The translations under genes and the position numbers were made by a program. The notes beneath the pieces were generated by a model. It did not search any database. It had not been told where the DNA came from and saw only the letters and a list, made by a program, of their open reading frames with translations. Of a stretch of 19,478 bases of DNA, positions 14,065 to 19,478 are shown piece after piece; within the stretch, counting starts at the first letter, position 1; the number at the start of each line of letters is the position of its first letter. This stretch comes from Euryarchaeota archaeon UBA463. Lineage in GTDB: Archaea > Thermoplasmatota > Poseidoniia > Poseidoniales > Thalassarchaeaceae. The stretch is from assembly GCA_002501805.1 (NCBI GenBank), contig DAOI01000021.1, forward strand, positions 1-19,478. The letters are read 5' to 3'.

Positions 14065-15146
14065 CTTCTCGAACGGTCGTCTATCTGAAGTCCGGATCTA
14101 CCAGTAAGTATTCTCAAATTACCTCTAATGACTCCTATCCCATAATTCCAATGTAGACTAAAGGAAACAATAGGAGATAAGAATACTGTCAAGAAATCTC
14201 TATTTGGAGAGGCTCCCTTGAAAGATCCATACCAAGCAATTAGGTTGTACAGGCCAGCTAAGGTTGGTAGTAAATGAGCTCCTGTCCTTGGCAACCCCAT
14301 AGGCACAGCTGAAAGCCTGATGTCCCAGAAATCTGGCCATGCAACTCCCCCATTTGCCAGTCCCCAGAAAAAGAATGCAAAAGCCCCTATAACAAGTGGG
14401 GGGAATAAAGCTACCAGAGTATGAGTAAACTCATGAAGCTCAGGATATTTTTTACTCGCAAGGGTCCTGACTAGTCCATAGTTTCCAATTTGCTTCCTAA
14501 CTCTTGAGAGATTACGTCTTCGATGCCATATTACAGCAGTCCTATCAGTCCAAATCTTGTGCCCCGCTTCTCTTATTCGATAATCAAGTAGTACGTCTTC
14601 AGCTCCTATTGCCCCTTCGTCGAATCCACCAACCTCATTCAGGACGGATCTCCGATATGCCGAGTTAACTCCAGGTAACTGATTCACTTCATCTAAATCT
14701 GAGCCTCCTACTTTACCGTAATTTGTTCCCGCAGTGAAGATAGTACTGCAGAATGTGACATCGATAACCCGTTGCCATAACGTCGACTCTTCTGGTGGAG
14801 CAAAATTCGGACCTCCCACTCCTGACACCTCCTCTCTTTCGAACCACCTAACTAGATTGGCAACCCAATTCTCGGGCACAATTACATCATCATCGGTGAA
14901 GAAAACAAATTCCGAATCTGTCTGTTCCAAAGCGATGTTACATGCATCGGCTCTAGTTTTGGAGCCCCTGTCATCGATGAAGCGCACCCCTTTCAATTCC
15001 GCGACATCCTTTCCAGGGTCGCTCCCTGGACCAACTACTACAATCGATATATCACGATACGTCTGAGCTAGGAGGCCATCGATCGCTATACCTAGCTCTG
15101 TGGAATTGCCCACGGACGGGATAATGACACAAACCGAACCGCCCAT
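14061..15146 (-). CDS. Family 2 glycosyltransferase, membrane-bound
   Basis: A 361-aa enzyme with an N-terminal GT-A domain. VCVIIPSVGNSTELGIAIDGLLAQTY is the nucleotide-binding opening. FFTDDDVIVPENW (82-94) gives the metal-binding TDDD. GVNSAYRRSVLNEVGGFDE is the acceptor-side motif, and GAEDVLLDYRI (181-191) carries the catalytic-base ED. HRRRNLSRVRKQIGNYG resembles the (Q/R)xxRW-like region. Three membrane segments follow (about 243-263, 286-306, 318-338), anchoring it to the cytoplasmic membrane. It probably transfers a sugar from a nucleotide-sugar to a lipid or glycan for protein N-glycosylation or surface polysaccharide; donor and acceptor are unknown. It lies 43 bases downstream of PCNA on the same strand, with a TATA-like TTTTGAATAC about 25 bases before its ATG, so it may have its own promoter. 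Confidence 0.87.
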   Translation of the reverse strand: MGGSVCVIIPSVGNSTELGIAIDGLLAQTYRDISIVVVGPGSDPGKDVAELKGVRFIDDRGSKTRADACNIALEQTDSEFVFFTDDDVIVPENWVANLVRWFEREEVSGVGGPNFAPPEESTLWQRVIDVTFCSTIFTAGTNYGKVGGSDLDEVNQLPGVNSAYRRSVLNEVGGFDEGAIGAEDVLLDYRIREAGHKIWTDRTAVIWHRRRNLSRVRKQIGNYGLVRTLASKKYPELHEFTHTLVALFPPLVIGAFAFFFWGLANGGVAWPDFWDIRLSAVPMGLPRTGAHLLPTLAGLYNLIAWYGSFKGASPNRDFLTVFLSPIVSFSLHWNYGIGVIRGNLRILTGRSGLQIDDRSRS

Positions 15147-15189
15147 GACATGCGACTGGACTACTTGTATTCAAAACAGCGCTAACATA

Positions 15190-15939
15190 TCAAGGGTCAT
15201 TGGTTACTCTTGGAGCTAGGAAATAAGTCCAACTCGCACCGCCCTCGTTACTGTTCCATGACATCCTAAGTGGATATTTCTCCTGGAACTCGACTACTAC
15301 TTGTTCCGTAAGTCCGCCTGCAAGCTTCCTTGTAAGCGGGTCTAGGAATTGCAGAGAATAAGTCGAACTAGTAGGAGTGGGAGAGCTCAATTCACTCAAT
15401 TCGCCAGATTCAAAAGACACAGTCACGCTCTCTCCAGCTTCCTGGTCTGCGGAAATAGTCATCTTTGTGCTATCAAGACTCAGGTTAACCAGCTCGTTCA
15501 CCATCTTCGCGGCTCGGAGTGCTCTGGACAGCTTGTCAGAGCCTATTGTGGCACTATTGTTGAACTCCAGTTCCGGCATCTTAGGTTGTGTCATAGTGCC
15601 AACATCTAGGCCTCTAAGGATCCTATGCACCTCTCCAACTCTTACATTAATTGCTCCAACTGCGTCATCATAATCAATCTCAACCAGATCTCCAGGTCCA
15701 GCCAGACTCAGCAAATCCCTCATCTTACTCAGCTCTATTCCTATCTCTACTGGCTCCACCTCATATGTCTCGAAGCACTCATCGCCAATGGTTGCCGATA
15801 GAAGGGCCACATGTGAGCCATCTACCACTATGGTATGCAGTCCCTTTTCTCCCCAGACCAGTTTCGCCTCCTCTGCCAAAACAGAAAGTAGGTCGATAAT
15901 TTCCCTCATAAGTTGGGTGTTTGCAGTCACTCTCAGCAT
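15190..15939 (-). CDS. pcn: DNA sliding clamp PCNA
   Basis: A 249-aa protein, normal for archaeal PCNA, which forms a homotrimeric ring that tethers DNA polymerase, FEN1 and ligase. The first half shows VVDGSHVALLSATI, then FETYEVEPVEIGIELSKMRDLLSLAGPGDLVEIDYD; an interdomain loop QPKMPELEFNNSATIGSD joins the halves; the second has LVNLSLDSTKMTISADQEAGE and PLTRKLAGGLTEQVVVEF. The C-terminal end SWTYFLAPRV matches the Y.LAPR client-binding tail of archaeal clamps. The start at 15939 has a GGTGAT Shine-Dalgarno sequence 3 bases upstream; ATG 15957 would add only six residues. It lies just downstream of transcription factor S. Confidence 0.93.
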   Translation of the reverse strand: MLRVTANTQLMREIIDLLSVLAEEAKLVWGEKGLHTIVVDGSHVALLSATIGDECFETYEVEPVEIGIELSKMRDLLSLAGPGDLVEIDYDDAVGAINVRVGEVHRILRGLDVGTMTQPKMPELEFNNSATIGSDKLSRALRAAKMVNELVNLSLDSTKMTISADQEAGESVTVSFESGELSELSSPTPTSSTYSLQFLDPLTRKLAGGLTEQVVVEFQEKYPLRMSWNSNEGGASWTYFLAPRVTNDP

Positions 15940-15975
15940 CTTATCACCACAAGTCACACAGTTGGGGGTCTTTCA

Positions 15976-15998
15976 TCCTTCGGAAGGACCATCGGTCC
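15976..15998 (-). promoter_or_regulatory. Two overlapping hairpins between tfs and pcn
   Basis: In the leftward sense GGACC-GAT-GGTCC (15998 to 15986) is followed at once by TCCTT-CCG-AAGGA (15988 to 15976). Each is a perfect 5-bp stem with a 3-base loop, and they share three bases, so both cannot fully form together. They sit in the 61-base gap after the transcription factor S stop and about 37 bases before the PCNA ATG. They may influence read-through or PCNA translation. Confidence 0.4.
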
Positions 15999-16000
15999 GA

Positions 16001-16381
16001 CTACTGATACTCCCTGAACTTCTTACCACAGTTTTTACAGGTACACACCTTAGTTTCCGGCTCATCCGAGCTTCTGGTTTGCATAAGAATGACAAAAATC
16101 TCATTCTTGTCACATTTTGGGCATCTAATGTCCCCAACTCTCAGAACTCCTTTTCCACCCTCGTCTTCTACAACCTCGGTTAGATGTTTGAGATTCTTCG
16201 TCTCTCCAGAAGATCTGGCTTTGCTCAAATCTATAGTCTCGCCAGTCATAGGATCTGTAAATTCAGCACCTTTGCCATCCTTTCCCGTGAGGGGCCCCTC
16301 GTACCCGCATGTGTAGTTAGTACATCTGATATTCCCATTAGGTTCCATAAATCCAAGAGTTCCACATTCTGGACAAAACAT
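16001..16381 (-). CDS. tfs: Transcription factor S (TFIIS/RPB9-like)
   Basis: A 126-aa two-zinc-ribbon protein, close to the usual 105-110 aa with a longer linker. The N-terminal ribbon uses MFCPECGTL and RCTNYTCGY (Cys3, Cys6, Cys20, Cys25). The C-terminal ribbon uses RCPKCD and CKNCGKKFREY (Cys87, Cys90, Cys115, Cys118). Between them the loop MQTRSSDEPET carries Asp106-Glu107, the acidic pair that enters the RNA polymerase active site to stimulate cleavage of backtracked RNA. It should therefore be an active cleavage factor. ATG 16381 is chosen over an upstream start because GGAGAGG precedes it by 5 bases and the zinc ribbon begins at once. It stands upstream of PCNA, probably in one unit. 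Confidence 0.93.
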   Translation of the reverse strand: MFCPECGTLGFMEPNGNIRCTNYTCGYEGPLTGKDGKGAEFTDPMTGETIDLSKARSSGETKNLKHLTEVVEDEGGKGVLRVGDIRCPKCDKNEIFVILMQTRSSDEPETKVCTCKNCGKKFREYQ

Positions 16382-16450
16382 CTCTTCCTCTCCTGTCAGT
16401 ATCGCACAGACATAGTAGTGCTGTACCAACAGACTATTCAACTATTCTAC

Positions 16451-16466
16451 AAAAAGAGTAGAAAAA
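16451..16466 (-). terminator. T-rich terminator after crcB
   Basis: Directly after the CrcB stop the leftward transcript would read two T5 runs in close succession (complement of 16462-16466 and 16451-16455). Paired T-runs are typical archaeal terminators. This would separate CrcB from the transcription factor S–PCNA unit. Confidence 0.55.
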
Positions 16467-16470
16467 GCAC

Positions 16471-16863
16471 TCAGGACATAAGTTCTAGAGTGGTTCGATA
16501 ACCAACCCATGCGAGGCCAATACTTCCGATTATGGTAACCAATGCGTATGCAAAGGCCGTGGAATGAGACTCTTCTGAAAATTCAAGATAGTCTATGGCG
16601 AAGGCCGACATTGTTGTGAATGAACCAAGGACTCCAGTAGCAAAAACAGCCATCGCCCCCTCGCTCAATGCGGTACCAGCCGCGATAGCACCAAAAATAG
16701 ATCCCAGTAATAGAGAACCGAGAAGATTTACCCCGACGGTTGCATATGGCCCTGAGTCAGGCTCGAATGAGCTTTGTACCGAATATCTTAGTGAGGCGCC
16801 TATGGCACCCCCTACTGCGACTAATGCCAATAGTCGAATATCCATGCAGCGACATAGGGACAT
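16471..16863 (-). CDS. crcB: Fluoride channel CrcB/Fluc
   Basis: A 130-aa, four-helix membrane protein that forms an antiparallel dimer and lets fluoride leave the cell. VGGAIGASLRY (17-27) is the conserved N-terminal motif; VGVNLLGSLLLG (43-54) carries the pore Asn46; GVLGSFTTMSAFAID (77-91) is the GxxGxFTTFSTF signature. In that signature Met85 replaces the first of the two pore phenylalanines; Phe88 keeps the second. Length is normal. ATG 16863 is preferred because GAAGGAG lies about 9 bases upstream; ATG 16845 is the alternative. I see no fluoride riboswitch in the short space upstream. It is divergent from Nop5, and T-runs follow it. Confidence 0.9.
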   Translation of the reverse strand: MSLCRCMDIRLLALVAVGGAIGASLRYSVQSSFEPDSGPYATVGVNLLGSLLLGSIFGAIAAGTALSEGAMAVFATGVLGSFTTMSAFAIDYLEFSEESHSTAFAYALVTIIGSIGLAWVGYRTTLELMS

Positions 16864-16930
16864 GACGTTTGACTCCTTCTGAAGATTTTACAATCGGACC
16901 GTTGAAGCGTGAAGGCCCAATGCGGCAACC

Positions 16931-17935
16931 ATGGAGATATGGTACGACTGGAGACTATCAAGAGTAGTCGATGCCGAAGGAAACATCTTAGATCAGGTAA
17001 ATTGGTCTGCATCGAGTTCGGTAAATGCTCTGGTGGAAAGACTATCCGAACTCCAATCAGGAAGGCTGAGTCCAGAGGCCAGAGTTCTGGCCAACAGGTT
17101 CCCTGATGCAGTTTCAAATCCCCTAGGCGCGATTTCTGATGAATCATGGCCCGAACTAAGTAAAGAGGAGTCGGAGATGCTATCCGAGGCATCAATAGCT
17201 CTCGCCAAGAAAGGAGTAGCGGCTTCTGCTTCGGATCCAGACCGTAGGCTGGACATGCTATCGTCATCTTCCATAGAACTGAGAGCTTCTTGGACGACCC
17301 AAGAGGCGAGATCAGTTGAGTGGGCAGGATTATTCCTTCCGGACCTAGATCTGGATGAGAGAAGGGCCGATATTCCCCTGTATGTGTCCAAATCAAAAGA
17401 TATTGAGAATCTAGCAACAGAACTAGGAGTTTCTATTCCGGACCACCCCCCCTCGGAATTGGAGTGGGCCGCAATGAACTCTCAAGCTAAGGGGGTGGTC
17501 TCTCTGTCTGAGAGGCTTCTTCTCAATGAGCAAGCCACCAAGGAGCTCGCAAACTCCTACGTTCCTTCCCTTTCTTCTCTAATCGGGCCACTAGGGGCAG
17601 CCAGAATGGTAGTACTGGCTGGTGGAAGGGAGAGGCTAGCTAGAATGCCCAGCGGTAGCTTACAGGTTCTAGGAGCTTCTGGAGCTATGGCAGCACACAG
17701 AAGAGGGGCCCCTCCCCCTAAACACTCACCTGTCCTATTCTCAATGCCCCTTGTTAGCAGATCTCCAAGATGGGTCCGAGGTAAGATAGCCCGCTTCTTG
17801 GCAGGAAAGTGCTCAATAGCCGTCAGGATCGACCATTTCGGAGGTCAGACATGGGATGATGAAGAAATCAAGAAAATCCACAGGGAGGCCGAGTCCATAA
17901 GAGATAGATTTCCCAAGCCGCCCAAGAGGGGTTAG
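16931..17935 (+). CDS. nop5: Nop5 (Nop56/58), box C/D RNP scaffold
   Basis: A 334-aa core protein of the box C/D 2'-O-methylation complex, bridging fibrillarin and the L7Ae-bound guide RNA. The N-terminal domain (1-110) is the fibrillarin-binding part and is divergent. A helical region (110-205) is the coiled-coil dimerisation segment. The Nop domain (207-300) is clear: VPSLSSLIGPLGAARMVVLAGG, SLQVLGASGAMAAHRRGAPPPKH, then SPRWVRGKIARFLAGKCSIAVRID. The tail ends in basic residues (FPKPPKRG). It is somewhat shorter than usual archaeal Nop5 and lacks a long Lys-rich tail. Fibrillarin follows after 3 bases, the standard archaeal pair. ATG 16931 begins the domain; no strong Shine-Dalgarno sequence is seen. 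Confidence 0.92.
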   Translation: MEIWYDWRLSRVVDAEGNILDQVNWSASSSVNALVERLSELQSGRLSPEARVLANRFPDAVSNPLGAISDESWPELSKEESEMLSEASIALAKKGVAASASDPDRRLDMLSSSSIELRASWTTQEARSVEWAGLFLPDLDLDERRADIPLYVSKSKDIENLATELGVSIPDHPPSELEWAAMNSQAKGVVSLSERLLLNEQATKELANSYVPSLSSLIGPLGAARMVVLAGGRERLARMPSGSLQVLGASGAMAAHRRGAPPPKHSPVLFSMPLVSRSPRWVRGKIARFLAGKCSIAVRIDHFGGQTWDDEEIKKIHREAESIRDRFPKPPKRG

Positions 17936-17938
17936 CCT

Positions 17939-18640
17939 ATGCCTAGGAAACCAGTATCTCTTGGTTGGGGCGTAAAGAAGGAGGGCAAGTCAATATGGAC
18001 AAGAAATGCAAATAAAGGCGTTTCAGTCAGAGGGGAGAGGAGAAAGAGATCGGGCAAGATTGAATGGAGGAGATGGGACCCCTACAGATCGAAGGTTGCG
18101 GCGGCTCTACTGGCTACAAATGGAGACCCATCGCAAATCCTTCCAGAGCCTGGATCAGTCTGCCTATACCTAGGTGCATCTTCAGGAACCACCGTCAGTC
18201 ACATTCACGACCATGTATGCGGGGCGGAAAACCACCACAATGGCCAGTTGATGGCAATTGAAATATCTCCTAGGATGATGAGAGATCTTCAAACTCTAGC
18301 TGAACAGAGAAAGGGATTAATCCCAGTTCTAACAGACGCAAGGGATGTCAGTGGTTATGCCACAATGATGAGGAGCAAAGCAAAATGGATCCATCAAGAT
18401 CTTTCCATAGCAGACCAGGCTCATAATTTCATTTCCATAGCTGAGAAAACTCTGTCCAAGGGAGGGACAGGGCTACTAAGCCTAAAGGCGGCCAGTGAGA
18501 GATACGTCGAGGGAGAGGATGAGAGCAGGTTCGCTAGGGCCGAGTCGCTTCTGAGACAGTCGTCATTAGATTTCATCGAAAGGATTGACATCGGACAATA
18601 TCAGGATCAGCATGTCGTTTTCCATGTCAAGTGCCTATAG
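17939..18640 (+). CDS. flpA: Fibrillarin, rRNA/tRNA 2'-O-methyltransferase
   Basis: A 233-aa SAM-dependent methyltransferase that methylates the ribose 2'-OH at sites set by box C/D guide RNAs, with Nop5 and L7Ae. The N-terminal part contains RRWDPYRSKVAAALL, where Lys52 is the first catalytic residue. The SAM site is CLYLGASSGTTVSH (75-89), then AIEISPRMM (Glu108) and DARDVSGY. Asp154 (IHQDLS), Lys183 (LSLKA) and His225 (DQHVVF) complete the K-D-K-H set, so it should be active. Length is normal for archaea. It starts 3 bases after the Nop5 stop with GGGG 7 bases before ATG. The last two triplets CTA TAG form a palindrome giving the stop of the convergent gene. Confidence 0.94.
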   Translation: MPRKPVSLGWGVKKEGKSIWTRNANKGVSVRGERRKRSGKIEWRRWDPYRSKVAAALLATNGDPSQILPEPGSVCLYLGASSGTTVSHIHDHVCGAENHHNGQLMAIEISPRMMRDLQTLAEQRKGLIPVLTDARDVSGYATMMRSKAKWIHQDLSIADQAHNFISIAEKTLSKGGTGLLSLKAASERYVEGEDESRFARAESLLRQSSLDFIERIDIGQYQDQHVVFHVKCL

Positions 18641-19096
18641 GCCCGCAGTCCCGAGAATCCCGAAACCAGCCACGGCTAGGCCATACAGCCCTATCGATAG
18701 ATAATTCATAACCAGGCCAGCTATGGCCATGCCCTTGTTAAGTCCGTTCATCTCTGAAGCCTTCCTCATTCCCATGTGGCCAAGTATGACTCCTCCAATC
18801 GTAGAAAATGGCGCTAGACATGCAGTGAAACACAGTACCGGGGAAGAGATATGTGAGAACCAGGTAACGAGTCCTAGTACCATGCTCCAAGTCGCCTCAT
18901 CATTGCTAGGTTGCATCATCATCATCGGTTGCACGTAAGGTCCAGATTGCCCCTGCTCACCACTGGAAATTTGATTGGGCGCCCCAGTAAGGACCCCTGT
19001 CTGCCCATTATTCTCAGAGCCATCCCACCATTCGTCAGATTTCCCTTCTTCCATATCATTTCCTGAAGGGTTGCAGATATGAGTTTTGTCTAACAT
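18635..19096 (-). CDS. Small membrane protein, DUF4190-like
   Basis: About 153 aa. The N-terminal 60 residues are polar and probably disordered, with Trp-Trp, Gly/Gln-rich and a Met4 run. The C-terminal half has two hydrophobic helices (about 70-105 and 122-150) flanking GGVILGHMGMRKASEMNGLNKGMAIAGLVMNYL, which fits the DUF4190 pattern (GhxAlxxIxxxxxxGxxxAxAGLxxGy). Its role is unknown; proteins of this type are common in bacteria and archaea. The start is uncertain: ATG 19096, or ATG 19054, which has a GGA 8 bases upstream. It is divergent from fpg and convergent with fibrillarin. Confidence 0.75.
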   Translation of the reverse strand: MLDKTHICNPSGNDMEEGKSDEWWDGSENNGQTGVLTGAPNQISSGEQGQSGPYVQPMMMMQPSNDEATWSMVLGLVTWFSHISSPVLCFTACLAPFSTIGGVILGHMGMRKASEMNGLNKGMAIAGLVMNYLSIGLYGLAVAGFGILGTAGL

Positions 19097-19139
19097 ATGT
19101 GACAGATACTATCTTTGAGCTCCTACTCTTCGCAAATCC

Positions 19140-19478
19140 ATGCCCGAGTTGCCAGAGGTCGAGACGGTAAGGAGGGGGCTCTCTCGTCACCTGATTGGTA
19201 GGAAGGTAATTGATCTCCAGCTTAGAAGAAGAGATCTTAGATTCCCGTTTCCAGACGGGTTCAAACAGCAAATAGAAAACTCGGAGATAATTTCTATAGA
19301 TCGTAGAGCAAAATATTTACTAATTAGACTTAATAGTGGTATTACTTGGCTCAGTCACTTGGGAATGAGTGGTAGATGGACACTAATTGGAGGCGGTAGA
19401 GAGACTCGTCCTGGTAGATTCTTGCATGGTGCAGAGATTGGCACAGGAGAAGGGCCTCATGACTGGGTCGTGGCTCAT
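19140..19478 (+). CDS. fpg: Formamidopyrimidine-DNA glycosylase, 5' part
   Basis: The first 113 codons of Fpg/MutM, cut by the window end; there is no frameshift. Fpg removes oxidised purines such as 8-oxoguanine and nicks the abasic site. The start MPELPEVETVRRGLSRHLIG puts catalytic Pro2 and Glu3 in place. Lys58 in RRAKYLLIRL and the HLGMSGRW strand (73-80) match the family; GPHDWVVAH (105-113) is the start of the GPHxH-like segment. The C-terminal helix-two-turns-helix and zinc finger lie outside the window. Endonuclease VIII (Nei) also starts with PE, but the full ELPEVETVRRGL reads as Fpg. It is bacterial in type, so gene transfer at some time is likely. Confidence 0.93.
   Translation, partial: MPELPEVETVRRGLSRHLIGRKVIDLQLRRRDLRFPFPDGFKQQIENSEIISIDRRAKYLLIRLNSGITWLSHLGMSGRWTLIGGGRETRPGRFLHGAEIGTGEGPHDWVVAH

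Noticed and set aside
14734..15066. 110-aa plus-strand frame
   Set aside because: Antisense to the catalytic half of the family 2 glycosyltransferase.
16864..16930. Fluoride riboswitch before crcB
   Set aside because: The space is short and I could not find the pseudoknot-forming GG...AUG-type core; only a Shine-Dalgarno-like GAAGGAG is visible.
16821..17417. 198-aa open frame on the minus strand opposite Nop5
   Set aside because: It lies antisense to the well-conserved Nop5 gene, has no recognisable motif and no upstream signal.
1..19478. CRISPR arrays, insertion sequences, toxin-antitoxin or phage genes
   Set aside because: No regularly spaced repeats, transposase motifs, integrase or att-like duplication at the tRNA were seen.

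Overview
The window reads as a compact archaeal chromosome segment, most likely from an uncultured marine euryarchaeon such as Marine Group II (Poseidoniales). The domain is well supported: PCNA, transcription factor S, Nop5, fibrillarin, an archaeal SelB-like protein and an archaeal TatD-type hydrolase are all present. The lineage is an inference from the mix of these with bacterial-type genes (CysJ-type diflavin reductase, biotin carboxylase, CrcB, Fpg) at moderate G+C; no rRNA is present to confirm it. Coding density is very high, starts often overlap upstream stops, and no CRISPR array, insertion sequence or prophage gene is seen.

Layout from left to right. Positions 1-182 are an AT-rich (about 20% G+C) non-coding stretch. 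A metallo-beta-lactamase-fold hydrolase (minus) is divergent from a CysJ-like flavoprotein reductase (plus), with one near-symmetric TATA element between them. Then come biotin carboxylase and an overlapping PfkB kinase (plus). These converge on a 553-aa membrane protein with a long disordered tail (minus), preceded by a degenerate EF-Tu/SelB-like protein and an acyl-CoA thioesterase (minus). A plus-strand trio follows: a weakly TraB-like protein, a divergent TBP-fold protein and a TatD-like hydrolase. A tiny membrane protein (minus) and tRNA-Gly(TCC) come next.

The right part holds an ABC exporter, a shortened FGE/SUMF1-like membrane protein and a small conserved-looking protein in an overlapping plus-strand run. 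Against it lies a minus-strand block: CrcB fluoride channel, transcription factor S, PCNA, family-2 glycosyltransferase. Nop5 and fibrillarin (plus) form the box C/D RNP methylation operon. A DUF4190-like membrane protein (minus) and the 5' part of an Fpg/MutM glycosylase (plus, cut by the window end) close it.

Functionally the window mixes information processing (sliding clamp, RNA polymerase cleavage factor, rRNA methylation, base-excision repair), metabolism (flavin electron transfer, carboxylation, sugar/nucleoside phosphorylation, thioesterase) and envelope functions. The most unusual items are the TBP-like protein lacking the usual DNA-kinking phenylalanines in its own three-gene operon, the exporter-coupled mini-FGE protein, and a regularity in gene ends: all four convergent gene pairs end in a palindrome (TAATTA, CTAG, CTAG, CTATAG) that supplies both stop codons.
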